Shown in pieces: positions 42,786 to 50,063 of a stretch of 64,000 nucleotides of DNA (its first letter is position 1; every line of letters begins with the position of its first letter). A program made the position numbers and the translations under genes. The notes beneath the pieces were generated by a model, which ran no database searches, was not told the DNA's origin, and saw only the letters and a program-made list of their open reading frames with translations. The DNA is from Lentzea sp033794685 (GTDB lineage: Bacteria; Actinomycetota; Actinomycetes; Mycobacteriales; Pseudonocardiaceae), in assembly GCA_033794685.1 (NCBI GenBank), contig JARAYZ010000001.1. One strand, written 5' to 3'.

Positions 42786-42864
42786 GGGTACCGCCGTGCG
42801 GGCGGTGCCGTGCACTCACCGGGGCACCACGTGCGCGGGGCGTTGCCGCTACTCGCCGGTACCC
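42786..42864. terminator. Long inverted repeat downstream of the HAD-IB gene
   Basis: GGGTACCG (42786-42793) pairs with CGGTACCC (42857-42864), enclosing GGTGCC/GGCACC. It lies between the HAD-IB stop (42903) and the Ms1-like promoter and may separate the two transcripts. Confidence 0.45.
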
Positions 42865-42902
42865 CTCACTTCTCGGTGCTTCGTGCCCGCGGGGGCTTGA
42901 CT

Positions 42903-43697
42903 TCAGCCGCTGTTCCGCTTGCGGCGCAGGCCGTACCAGGCCGCTCCGGCCGCCGCGACGGCACCGAGGCTGATGGCCGTGACCGCGACCGCCCTGCCCG
43001 AGGGCGTGGGGATGCGGCCGCGCAGGCTCACCGGGTCGACGAACTGCTGGATCGGCCAGTCCTTCTCGACGGCGACGCGGCGCAGGCCCCGGTCCGGGTT
43101 CACGACCGTCGGGTGGCCGACCACCTCGAGCATCGGCAGGTCCGTGACGCTGTCCGAATAGGCATAGCTCTTCGTGAGGTCGTAGCCGTGCTCCGCGGCG
43201 AGCTGCTTGATCATGACCGCCTTGTTGTCGCCGGCGCAGTAGAAGTCGACGTCGCCGGTGTAGCGGCCGTCCTGGATCACCATCTTCGTGCCGACGCTGT
43301 AGTCCGCCCCGATCATCTGGGCGATGGGGGCGACCAGTTCCTCGCCGGACGCGCTGACGATGACGACGTCGTGGCCCTCCGCCTTGTGGTCGGCGATCAA
43401 CTGCGTCGCTTCTTTGTAAACGAGCGGGTCGACGATGTCGTGCAGCGTCTCGTTGACGATGCTGCGGATCTGCTCGACGTCCCAGCCGGCGGCCAGCGCC
43501 GTGATGTGCGCGCGCATGCGGTCCATCTGATCCGCGTCCGCGCCCGCGAGCATGAACACGAACTGCGCATATGCGCTCTTCAGGACCGCGCGCCGGTTGA
43601 TCAGCCCCTCCTGGAAGAAGGGTCGGCTGAACGCCAGCGTGCTCGACTTCGCGATCACGGTCTTGTCGAGGTCGAAGAAGGCGGCGATCCGGCTCAT
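42903..43697 (-). CDS. HAD-IB family phosphatase with C-terminal membrane helix (Rv3661-like)
   Basis: This 264-residue SerB-like HAD protein has motif I FFDLDKTVI with D9 and D11, motif II VIVSASGEEL (about 112-121), a motif III lysine in GDNKAVMIKQL (about 176-186) and motif IV SYAYSDSVTDLPML (about 197-210). A membrane helix (about 232-252) then a basic RRKRNSG end anchor it with the enzyme in the cytosol. The substrate is unknown. It is flanked by two small RNAs and stands between the NagZ operon and the ssd/tad locus, as in related actinobacteria. Confidence 0.88.
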   Translation of the reverse strand: MSRIAAFFDLDKTVIAKSSTLAFSRPFFQEGLINRRAVLKSAYAQFVFMLAGADADQMDRMRAHITALAAGWDVEQIRSIVNETLHDIVDPLVYKEATQLIADHKAEGHDVVIVSASGEELVAPIAQMIGADYSVGTKMVIQDGRYTGDVDFYCAGDNKAVMIKQLAAEHGYDLTKSYAYSDSVTDLPMLEVVGHPTVVNPDRGLRRVAVEKDWPIQQFVDPVSLRGRIPTPSGRAVAVTAISLGAVAAAGAAWYGLRRKRNSG

Positions 43698-43835
43698 GTA
43701 CGTCAGCTTAGGTGTACTCGTCAGTAGGCCGTTCGGGCGGCATTTCGTTCGTGTACGAAACCCTTGTGCGCCACGGTTACGGAAACTTGGCCCTCAGCTG
43801 TTGCGGAAGTTGCGCGCGGCACTGGCGCTTGGGGA

Positions 43836-43841
43836 TACAGT
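43836..43841 (+). promoter_or_regulatory. -10 box of the 6C RNA
   Basis: TACAGT matches TANNNT and predicts a start at about 43848. The best -35-like hexamer, TTGCGC at 43810-43815, is 20 bp away, so the -35 is weak. Confidence 0.5.
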
Positions 43842-43847
43842 AGGAGA

Positions 43848-43935
43848 GTCCGGTTCGACGGACGGGTTCAGTCCGACCCCCCGGGACTGAACCATTGACG
43901 ACCCCCGTCCCTCCCCCCTGACGGGGGTCGTCCCA
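43848..43935 (+). ncRNA. 6C small RNA (B11 type)
   Basis: Three hairpins lie in a row. The first is GTCCG/CGGAC (about 43849-43864). The second is GGTTCAGTCC/GGACTGAACC (43865-43893) with loop GACCCCCCG. The third is GACGACCCCCGTC/GACGGGGGTCGTC (43897-43932) with loop CCTCCCCCCT. Two adjacent hairpins each exposing six cytosines is the defining feature of the actinobacterial 6C RNA; the last doubles as terminator. As I recall, the M. tuberculosis copy (B11, 93 nt) lies between Rv3660c and Rv3661, the same place as here. C-rich loops are thought to pair with G-rich ribosome-binding sites. Confidence 0.92.
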
Positions 43936-44076
43936 TATCCGGACCCCGTTTCCACGCGGTCGTGACTGGACCTCTCCTGCTCTTCTTCGCCTTGGTCTTC
44001 GTGGCGTGCGCCCAACCCTCCAGCGTCGCACACGGGTCCGACACTTCCGGTCTCCCAAGGCTTTCAAGATCGCGAC

Positions 44077-44103
44077 TTGTCCACAGTCGCTGATTTGTCC
44101 ACA
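44077..44103 (+). promoter_or_regulatory. Two perfect DnaA boxes upstream of ssd
   Basis: TTGTCCACA occurs at 44077-44085 and 44095-44103 in the same orientation, 18 bp start to start, 53-80 bp before the ssd ATG. This is the actinobacterial DnaA-box consensus. No origin genes are near, so a role in regulating ssd/tad is more likely than origin function. Confidence 0.75.
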
Positions 44104-44156
44104 TGTAGATCTTCACCCCGTTGTGTCGTTCATCACGACCGACCACCGTCGATCCC

Positions 44157-45191
44157 ATGACCCACCCCATCGCCCTGCTCACGGACCAGGACCTCCTCGA
44201 CGAGGTCCTCCGAGTGGCCGCCGCAGCCGACTGCCCGCTCTCCTGCGCACCCGACGTCACCTCGCTGCGCTCGCAGTGGCACACGGCCCCCTTGGTCCTC
44301 CTGGACCCGGCAGCGGTCTCGGCCTGCCTGGACGCGGGCTTCCCCCGCCGCACGGGCGTCCTGGTGGTCCACGGAGGCGACCCGCCTTGGGCTCCGGCCG
44401 TGGCCCTGGGAGCAGACGGCGTCCTGGAACTCCCGGTGGAGGGCCGCTCCCTGGTGACGGCCCTGACCGACCTGGGCGAGGGCCCACCGTCGGACCGCGG
44501 CAGGGTCGTGTCGTTCATCGGCGGCAGGGGAGGCGCGGGAGCCTCGACCCTCGCCATAGCCTGCGGCCGCGAGGCAGTGGCCCTGGGCGGCGAAGCGATG
44601 CTCGTCGACTGCGACCCGCTGGGCGGCGGCATAGACCTGGCCCTGGGCACCGAGTCGGACCAGGGCGCCCGCTGGCCGGGAGTGCACGCCACCGGCGGCA
44701 GGGTCCCGATGTCGGCGCTGCGCTCAGCCCTCCCCACCTCGGGCAACCTGAGCGTCCTGGCCTGCGACCGCTCAGCCCCCGACCCGGAACCGGCAGCCGT
44801 GGCAGCAGTCCTCGACGCGGGCCGCCGAGCAGGCTGCACGGTGATCTGCGACCTCCCGCGCTTCCCGACGGCCTCAGCCTCCGCGGCCCTGGACCGCACA
44901 GACCTGACAGTCCTGGTGGTGCCGGCCGAGGTGAGAGCCACAGCGGCAGCCAGCCGAGTGGCCACCCACCTCCTGACGAACGGCCGCACCCTCCGCCTCG
45001 TCGTCCGGGGCCCGTCCCCGGGCAACCTCCAGCCGTCCGAGATGGCCGACGTGATCGGCGTCCCCCTGCTCACCTCGATGCGCCCCGAACCGGGCCTCGC
45101 CGAAGTGCTGGAACGGGGCCGCTTCCCCCGCAACCCGAAGGGCCCGCTGGCGACCGCGGCCCGAGCGGTGCTGAAGGAGCTCCGCCCATGA
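44157..45191 (+). CDS. ssd: Septum-site-determining protein Ssd (CpaE/TadZ-like)
   Basis: This 344-residue protein has an N-terminal receiver-like domain (about 1-105) and a MinD/ParA-type ATPase domain (about 115-344; Rv3660c-like). Its P-loop reads G123-R-G-G-A-G-A-S130: the signature lysine is R124 and the P-loop lysine is A129, so normal ATP hydrolysis is doubtful. Walker B corresponds to VICDLPRFP (about 222-230). CpaE/TadZ proteins place Tad pili, and Ssd affects septation. It leads the tad locus and is preceded by the 6C RNA and two DnaA boxes. Confidence 0.92.
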   Translation: MTHPIALLTDQDLLDEVLRVAAAADCPLSCAPDVTSLRSQWHTAPLVLLDPAAVSACLDAGFPRRTGVLVVHGGDPPWAPAVALGADGVLELPVEGRSLVTALTDLGEGPPSDRGRVVSFIGGRGGAGASTLAIACGREAVALGGEAMLVDCDPLGGGIDLALGTESDQGARWPGVHATGGRVPMSALRSALPTSGNLSVLACDRSAPDPEPAAVAAVLDAGRRAGCTVICDLPRFPTASASAALDRTDLTVLVVPAEVRATAAASRVATHLLTNGRTLRLVVRGPSPGNLQPSEMADVIGVPLLTSMRPEPGLAEVLERGRFPRNPKGPLATAARAVLKELRP

Positions 45192-45355
45192 CGGCCGCGC
45201 CGGTCGTGCTCGACGAGGCCGACTACCTGGCGCCTTCCCCAGCAGACACCGACCCCGAGCCGGACTGCACCGGGTGCGGTTGCGTGCCTGTGTTCGGCGC
45301 GGGAGAGGTTCCGCAGCCCCGTCCAGCGGCCGACGTCGGATCTTCTTGCTCCTGA
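45188..45355 (+). CDS. Small cysteine-containing protein coupled to ssd
   Basis: This 55-residue frame begins inside the ssd stop (ATGA): MTAAPVVLDEADYLAPSPAD, then C-T-G-C-G-C (about 27-32) and a C near the end (SSCS). It is acidic and proline-rich with no known domain. The tight overlap argues for translation; its role is unknown. Confidence 0.5.
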   Translation: MTAAPVVLDEADYLAPSPADTDPEPDCTGCGCVPVFGAGEVPQPRPAADVGSSCS

Positions 45356-45432
45356 AGGGTTCCGGGCTCGTCTCGTCCGGCGCCCAGCTTGGACTTCGCC
45401 ACGAGATCCCTTCGCACGGAAGGAACTCAGCC

Positions 45433-45534
45433 GTGATCCTCCTCCGCATCCTCGGCCGGATGCTGCGCAACCTCGTCGTCTACGGCCGCCTCTACCCACC
45501 CCGCTACGTCTTCAAGAAGGAGGAGCCGAAGTGA
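45433..45534 (+). CDS. Small basic amphipathic protein (33 aa)
   Basis: GTG 45433 follows a GGAAGGAA ribosome-binding site. The product begins VILLRILGRMLRNLVVYGRL and ends YVFKKEEPK, an amphipathic or membrane-surface helix. It overlaps the next small gene by 4 bp. I know no family. Confidence 0.5.
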   Translation: MILLRILGRMLRNLVVYGRLYPPRYVFKKEEPK

Positions 45535-45632
45535 ACCGCTTCCTCATCTGGTGCCAGGAAACCTGGCTCCGCCTGACGGGCCGCGAGATCACCTACGGCC
45601 GCCACGCCCGCCGCCCGGAGGCAGCGACCTGA
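45531..45632 (+). CDS. Second small basic protein (33 aa)
   Basis: GTG 45531 overlaps the previous stop (GTGA) and AAGAAGGAGGAG lies upstream. The product VNRFLIWCQETWLRLTGREI then TYGRHARRPEAAT is basic and amphipathic, similar in size and character to its neighbour (both carry a YGR motif). It ends about 320 bp before tadA. Confidence 0.5.
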   Translation: MNRFLIWCQETWLRLTGREITYGRHARRPEAAT

Positions 45633-45950
45633 CCTCCGCGACCCTCTCCTGCGGCAGCGATCAAAGCTCCCACTGCGACATCACGCGCGCCCTCTGGCGT
45701 GACGACGCCCCAAGCCCCTCACCGCGTCGCCACCCAGCCCGCTCGCGTCGCCACCCAGCCCGCTCGCATCGCCACCCAGCCCCTCACCGCGTCGCCACCC
45801 AGCCTGCTCGTGCTCTGCCTCCGCTCACTCGCGCCGTCACCCACCCCACTCACACCACGCCTCAGCCCACAAGTGCCGTGCCCAGGAGGAACACACCGTG
45901 CCCACCCCACATCCCGCACCTCACCGCACCGAGTCGGCGAGGTGCGTGAC
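45633..45950 (+). other. Gene-free leader of tadA
   Basis: This 318-bp stretch is C-rich and carries the tandem repeats at 45726-45812. The frame of tadA stays open through it, but the proline/threonine-rich translation does not look like protein and no homologous TadA start lies there. I see no terminator, so tadA may be read from ssd. Confidence 0.5.
45726..45812 (+). repeat. Four tandem copies of a 21-bp repeat
   Basis: GTCGCCACCCAGCCCGCTCGC occurs exactly at 45726-45746 and 45747-45767; a 23-bp variant follows at 45768-45790 and a fourth, diverged copy at 45791-45812. There are no spacers, so this is not CRISPR. Confidence 0.85.
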
Positions 45951-47054
45951 ATGACCTCCGCCCTAATCGACCGGGTCCGCCACCGCCTGGCCGGCACCGA
46001 CATGGAGATGACAGCGGCCGTAGTGGCCCACGCGGTCCGCTCCGAAGCAGGCGGCGTCCTCGCCGACTCCGACGTCCTCGAAGCACTCCAGGTGCTCCGC
46101 CAGGAGTTCAGCGGTGCCGGCCCCCTCGACCCGCTGCTCGACGACCCCGGCACCACCGACGTCCTCGTCACCGCGCCGGACCAGGTGTGGGTCGACGGCA
46201 CGACGGGCCTGCGCCGCACCGGCATCACCTTTCCCGACGAGGACGCGGTCCGGCGCCTCGCGCAGCGGCTGGCGGTGGCGGCGGGGCGGCGGCTCGACGG
46301 CGCCTCTCCCTGCGTCGACGGGTGGTTGCCAGGGAGCGGGGTGCGGCTGCACGCGGTGTTGCCGCCCATCGCGGACCGCACCTGCCTGTCGCTGCGCGTC
46401 CTCAGGCCGGCGACGCACGATCTCGAGGCGCTGCGGGAACTCGGCACGTTCGATGCCGAGATCGCCGCCGCGTTGCGGGCGATCGTCGAGCAGCGGCTGG
46501 CGTTTCTGGTGATCGGCGGGACCGGGTCGGGCAAGACGTCGTTGTTGTCGGCGTTGCTGGGGTGTGTGCCGCCGACGGAACGCATCGTGTGCGTCGAGGA
46601 CGCCAGTGAGCTGAACCCCGACCATCCGCAGTTCGTGCGGCTCACCGCGCGGCCGGCGAACGTCGAGGGGGCCGGCGAGGTCACCACCCGGCAGTTGGTG
46701 CGGGAGGCCTTGCGGATGCGGCCCGACCGGATCGTGGTCGGCGAGGTGCGCGGGGCTGAGGTGCGGGAGTTGCTCACCTCGTTGAACACCGGGCACGAAG
46801 GTGGCGCCGGGACGTTGCACGCCAACTCGCCGGCGGAGGTGCCCGCACGGCTCGAGGCGTTGGGGGCGCTGGGCGGGCTTTCGCCGCAGGCGTTGCGCAG
46901 TCAGGTCTCGGCGGCGGTGCGGGTCGTGCTGCACATGCGCCGGGACGTGAACACCAGATATCTCAACGAGATCGGGGTGTTCGGGCCAGAGCTGGAGGTT
47001 CGTCCTGTCTGGACGAGGGACCGCGGGTGGCTGGCGAAGGAGTTGCTGTGGTGA
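45951..47054 (+). CDS. tadA: TadA-type secretion ATPase (CpaF family)
   Basis: This 367-residue type II/IV secretion ATPase has an N-terminal domain (about 1-150), Walker A VIGGTGSGKTSLL (about 184-196), Asp box CVEDASELNP (about 214-223), His box LNTGHEGGAGTLHANS (about 278-293) and Walker B RPDRIVVGEVRG (about 259-270). It powers Tad/Flp pilus assembly in the cytoplasm. ATG 45951 with CGAGG 8 nt upstream is used. It overlaps tadB (GTGA) and is Rv3659c-like. Confidence 0.93.
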   Translation: MTSALIDRVRHRLAGTDMEMTAAVVAHAVRSEAGGVLADSDVLEALQVLRQEFSGAGPLDPLLDDPGTTDVLVTAPDQVWVDGTTGLRRTGITFPDEDAVRRLAQRLAVAAGRRLDGASPCVDGWLPGSGVRLHAVLPPIADRTCLSLRVLRPATHDLEALRELGTFDAEIAAALRAIVEQRLAFLVIGGTGSGKTSLLSALLGCVPPTERIVCVEDASELNPDHPQFVRLTARPANVEGAGEVTTRQLVREALRMRPDRIVVGEVRGAEVRELLTSLNTGHEGGAGTLHANSPAEVPARLEALGALGGLSPQALRSQVSAAVRVVLHMRRDVNTRYLNEIGVFGPELEVRPVWTRDRGWLAKELLW

Positions 47055-47818
47055 GCCTTCTGTTGCTGGCGACGGCATTGCTCGTCTGGCCACGACTCGA
47101 GCCGATCCGAAGACTGAGACCACTAACCAAGCGCGAAATCGTTGTGCCGCAGTACGTCTGGCTCGCAGCGGCGGCGGCCATCACCTACCTCGTGGCAGGT
47201 GCTGGTGGACTGATCGCCGGAGCGGTGCTGACGGCGACCGGGTGGAGAATCCTCAAGCGGCACAAGCGAAGCAAAGCGATCAGCCAGGCGACGGAAGCGT
47301 TGAGCAGCGGGCTCGGTGGTGTGATCGACGAACTCCGAGCGGGCGCGCACCCGGCCCAGGCGGCGGAAGGCGCGGCGGAGGACACCCCGGCGCCGGCGAA
47401 GGAAGTGTTGAGAGCGGCGGCGGCCGCGTCGAGGCTGGGTGGTGACGTGGAGCGGACGTTGCGGGAGATGAAGCCGCCGTTGCTCGGCAGTGCCACCGAT
47501 CAGCTGGCCAGGGCGTGGCACGTGTCGGCGAAGCACGGTGTGGCGTTGGCGGACGTTCTGGACGCCACCAAGCGCGATCTCGATCAGCGGGCCGCGTTCG
47601 GGCGGCAGGTGCACGCGCGGATGGCCGGGCCGCGGGCCAGCGCGATGGTGCTGGCGGTGCTGCCGGTCCTCGGTGTCCTGTTGGGCGAGTTCAGCGGTGC
47701 CAGGCCGTTCCACGTCCTCACGAGCACCGGGGCGGGGCAGTTCCTCCTTGCACTGGGTGCGGTGCTCGCGGCAGCCGGAGTGTGGTGGACGCAGCGGATC
47801 ACGGAGGTCTCGCCGTGA
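47051..47818 (+). CDS. tadB: TadB-like inner-membrane protein of the Tad system
   Basis: This 255-residue protein has membrane helices at both ends (about 2-14, 36-62, 199-215 and 230-248) and a cytosolic helical T2SSF domain between (AAAASRLGGDVERTLREM, about 120-137; DQLARAWHVSAKHGVAL, about 147-163). It is a platform protein for the ATPase. AAGGAG lies 8 nt upstream of GTG 47051. It is Rv3658c-like and shorter than proteobacterial TadB, as usual in actinobacteria. Confidence 0.88.
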   Translation: MSLLLLATALLVWPRLEPIRRLRPLTKREIVVPQYVWLAAAAAITYLVAGAGGLIAGAVLTATGWRILKRHKRSKAISQATEALSSGLGGVIDELRAGAHPAQAAEGAAEDTPAPAKEVLRAAAAASRLGGDVERTLREMKPPLLGSATDQLARAWHVSAKHGVALADVLDATKRDLDQRAAFGRQVHARMAGPRASAMVLAVLPVLGVLLGEFSGARPFHVLTSTGAGQFLLALGAVLAAAGVWWTQRITEVSP

Positions 47819-48342
47819 CGTTCCTCCTGCTCGCGCTGGCAGTGCTCGTCGCGCCGGCGCCACGACGATCGAGTGATCGTTTCAAGCCCAGAGCCCATGC
47901 CCCGCCGCGAACGACGGCGCAGCCGGACGGTCCGTTCGAACGGGCGGCGGCCTGGGACCTGCTCGCCGCCTGCCTGAAAGCCGGGTTGCCGGTGCCCACC
48001 GCGATCCAGGCGGTCGGGATGAAGGAACTCGGCCAGGTCGCGGAGTTGCTCAAGCTCGGTGCCGACCCGGTCACGGCGTGGGCGTCCGCACTCGACAGTC
48101 CGGAGACGGCGCCGCTGGCCAGGGCCGCGCGGCGGACGGCGCGGTCCGGTGCGGCGCTGGCCCGGCAGACCGCCGAACTCGCCGAACGGACCAGGGCCGC
48201 CGCGGGTGACGCCGCCGAGGCCAGGGCGCAGAAGGCCGCGGTCGCGGTCGCGGCGCCGCTCGCACTGTGTTTTCTGCCCGCCTTCCTGTGCCTCGGCGTC
48301 GCGCCGGTGGTGCTCGGGCTGGCCGGTCAATTCCTCGGATAG
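47815..48342 (+). CDS. tadC: TadC-like membrane protein of the Tad system
   Basis: This 175-residue protein has an N-terminal helix (about 2-14), a cytosolic T2SSF-type helical core (LLAACLKAGLPVPTAIQAVG, about 49-68) and a C-terminal helix pair (about 146-173). It partners TadB. GTG 47815 overlaps the tadB stop and GGAGG lies 7 nt upstream. It is Rv3657c-like. Confidence 0.85.
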   Translation: MTFLLLALAVLVAPAPRRSSDRFKPRAHAPPRTTAQPDGPFERAAAWDLLAACLKAGLPVPTAIQAVGMKELGQVAELLKLGADPVTAWASALDSPETAPLARAARRTARSGAALARQTAELAERTRAAAGDAAEARAQKAAVAVAAPLALCFLPAFLCLGVAPVVLGLAGQFLG

Positions 48343-48351
48343 GAGAAGCAG

Positions 48352-48513
48352 ATGGAACTGCTGCAGGACGACAGCGGGATGAGCACGGTGGAGTACGCGA
48401 TCGGGACGTTGGCTGCGGCCGCGCTGGGCGGTCTGCTGTACGTGCTCGTCACCAGCGACTTCATGGAGAACCTGATGGAAGAGCTGATACAGCGTGCGCT
48501 GTCGTCGGTCTGA
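48352..48513 (+). CDS. DUF4244 Flp-pilin-like small protein
   Basis: This 53-residue protein reads MELLQDDSGMSTVEYAIGTL then a membrane helix to about residue 33. The G-M-S-T-V-E-Y motif (9-15) is a class III prepilin cleavage site with E+5, so this is the probable pilin of the Tad system (Rv3656c-like). AGGAG lies 6 nt before the ATG. No prepilin peptidase gene is in the window. Confidence 0.88.
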   Translation: MELLQDDSGMSTVEYAIGTLAAAALGGLLYVLVTSDFMENLMEELIQRALSSV

Positions 48514-48823
48514 CGATCGGGGCATGGTCACGGTCGAGGCGGCGATCGCCGTGTCCGCGTTGCTGGTGGTCCTGTGGCTGGGGGCGAACGGGCTGACGGC
48601 GGTCACCGAGCAGATGCGGTGCGCAGACGCGGCGAGAGAGGCAGCGCGGCTCACGGCACGCGGGGAACGGCAGCGCGGGGAAGAGGCCGCCGGACGAATC
48701 GTGGGTGCTGCCAACGTTGTGATCAACGAACAAGGTGCCGCCGTCGAGGTCGTGGTCAGCAAACGCGGACCGTTGGGCTTACCGCTCAGCGCGCGGGCGT
48801 TCGCCGTGCCGGAGCCACGATGA
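48494..48823 (+). CDS. TadE-like minor pilin
   Basis: This 109-residue protein has DDRGMVTVEAAIAVSALLVV (about 7-26), a prepilin-like G-M-V-T-V-E motif followed by a membrane helix, then an external domain. GTG 48494 overlaps the DUF4244 gene by 20 bp and is kept because the basic residues before the cleavage site are typical of TadE. It is Rv3655c-like. Confidence 0.85.
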   Translation: MRCRRSDDRGMVTVEAAIAVSALLVVLWLGANGLTAVTEQMRCADAAREAARLTARGERQRGEEAAGRIVGAANVVINEQGAAVEVVVSKRGPLGLPLSARAFAVPEPR

Positions 48824-49245
48824 ACGGCGAACGGTCCGGTTGCGACCGGGGTTCGGCTGCGGTGAGCGGCGTGGCGGTGATGTTGTCGCTGATCATCGTC
48901 GTGGTGGCCGGTGCGCGCGTCGGTTCGGCGGTCGTCGCGCGGCACCGGGTGACCGGTGCCGCCGATCTGGCGGCGCTGGCCGCGGCCGCTCGCCTCGTCG
49001 ACGGCGCCGAAAGTGCTTGTGAACAGGCAGAACTCGTGGCATCGGAAAACCGGGCGGAGCTGACGAGTTGCGCGGTGAGCGGATGGGAGGTGGTTGTGGA
49101 GGTGTCGGTGATTACGCCGTTCGGCCCGGTGAACGCACGCGCCAGGGCAGGTCCGGCCGAAGATCGTGCCGTTTGGAGCACGACGAGCGGTCGACTCACA
49201 GCGGTGAGCGGGCTCACACACCCGCCGGGACATGCTGAACGGTGA
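48820..49245 (+). CDS. TadG/Rv3654c-like secretion-neighbourhood protein
   Basis: This 141-residue protein has CDRGSAAVSGVAVMLSLIIV (about 8-27), a short leader with a G-S-A-A-V motif and one membrane helix, then TGAADLAALAAAARL (about 45-59), the TadE/G-like conserved block, and two cysteines (C68, C83). It is the last gene of the tad run, coupled to the TadE-like gene by ATGA. A long inverted repeat follows. Confidence 0.82.
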   Translation: MNGERSGCDRGSAAVSGVAVMLSLIIVVVAGARVGSAVVARHRVTGAADLAALAAAARLVDGAESACEQAELVASENRAELTSCAVSGWEVVVEVSVITPFGPVNARARAGPAEDRAVWSTTSGRLTAVSGLTHPPGHAER

Positions 49246-49338
49246 TCGAACCAAACGCGCGGAGTTCAGTTGCTCGGTCTGGCAAAGGACGTTCGCCGTT
49301 CCGTAGCTACCAGTTGTCGAGCGGGGGTTACGGAGGCC

Positions 49339-49400
49339 GGTGCCGGTGTCGTTAGTTGTAGTGGCGGCACCGACGCGGTGTCCCTACGAACACCGGCACC
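49339..49400. terminator. Long inverted repeat after the tad genes
   Basis: GGTGCCGGTGT (49339-49349) pairs perfectly with ACACCGGCACC (49390-49400), enclosing CACCG-ACG-CGGTG. It probably terminates the tad transcript about 95 nt after the last stop, or forms the leader of the next gene. Confidence 0.6.
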
Positions 49401-49442
49401 ACGTTGATGTCGAGTCAGAGCCTGGGAAGAAGGCGACGGAAG

Positions 49443-50063
49443 ATGGATTGGTCGGATAGCTGGCGCGGGGCCTTCCGCATCGAACTGCGGGCCGAGGCCG
49501 TGAGCCTCGCGTACCGCGGTTGGCCCGTGCTGCCCGGCACCTATCCGGCCGGTTCGGAGAACGGCGTCACGCAGTGGGCGGGCCGCAGCGGTCTCGAGCT
49601 CCACGGCCCGATCCCCGTGCACCGCGACTGGGTGGACCGCATCGGGACCCGTCCCGACCAGGTCGCCACGTGGTGGGCGGGCCGCTCGTACAGCCTTCTC
49701 GTCGCCACCGGCCACGTCGTCGACGCGATCGAGGTCGGCGCCGGCCTCGGTCACCGTGCGGCCGTGGCACTGCGGCAGATCGGCGTTCCCGTGCCGATCG
49801 CCGCGACCCCGTCCGGCCGCTGGATGTTCCTCGTCAAGTCCGGCTCGACGCTCACCGCCGAGCTGGCCAACAACGCGGACGTGCACCTCTACGGCAAGGG
49901 CGAGTACATCCCGCTGCCCCCCACCACCATGGCGCACGGTGTTGTGCACTGGCGGGTCAAGCCGCAGGTCTGCGGCTGGAACCTGCCGGACGCGCACGTC
50001 GTGCAGGACGCACTCGTCGCGGCCGTGCACGCCCCAGCGAGCTACCAGCTCGAAACCGTCTGA
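49443..50063 (+). CDS. Stand-alone bifunctional primase/polymerase (prim-pol)-like domain protein
   Basis: This 206-residue protein matches the N-terminal prim-pol (archaeo-eukaryotic primase) domain: AVSLAYRGWPVLPG near the start (about 19-32), WWAGRSYSLLVATGHVVDAIEVG (about 78-100) where the metal-binding D-x-E/D pair is expected, and PPTTMAHGVVHWRV (about 160-173). It lacks the helicase half of plasmid or phage primases, and there are no mobile genes beside it. Actinomycete chromosomes carry such orphan domains; activity is uncertain. ATG 49443 is chosen for AGAAGG upstream. Confidence 0.75.
   Translation: MDWSDSWRGAFRIELRAEAVSLAYRGWPVLPGTYPAGSENGVTQWAGRSGLELHGPIPVHRDWVDRIGTRPDQVATWWAGRSYSLLVATGHVVDAIEVGAGLGHRAAVALRQIGVPVPIAATPSGRWMFLVKSGSTLTAELANNADVHLYGKGEYIPLPPTTMAHGVVHWRVKPQVCGWNLPDAHVVQDALVAAVHAPASYQLETV

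Noticed and set aside
45726..45812. CRISPR-like repeats
   Set aside because: The copies are head to tail without spacers, not palindromic, and no cas gene is present.
45699..45950. N-terminal extension of TadA through the repeat region
   Set aside because: The translation is a proline/threonine/arginine repeat with no TadA similarity, and ATG 45951 has a suitable ribosome-binding site.
49443..50063. Prim-pol gene as evidence of an integrated plasmid
   Set aside because: No integrase, tra gene, att-like direct repeats or tRNA target lie nearby; the domain is found alone in many actinomycete chromosomes.
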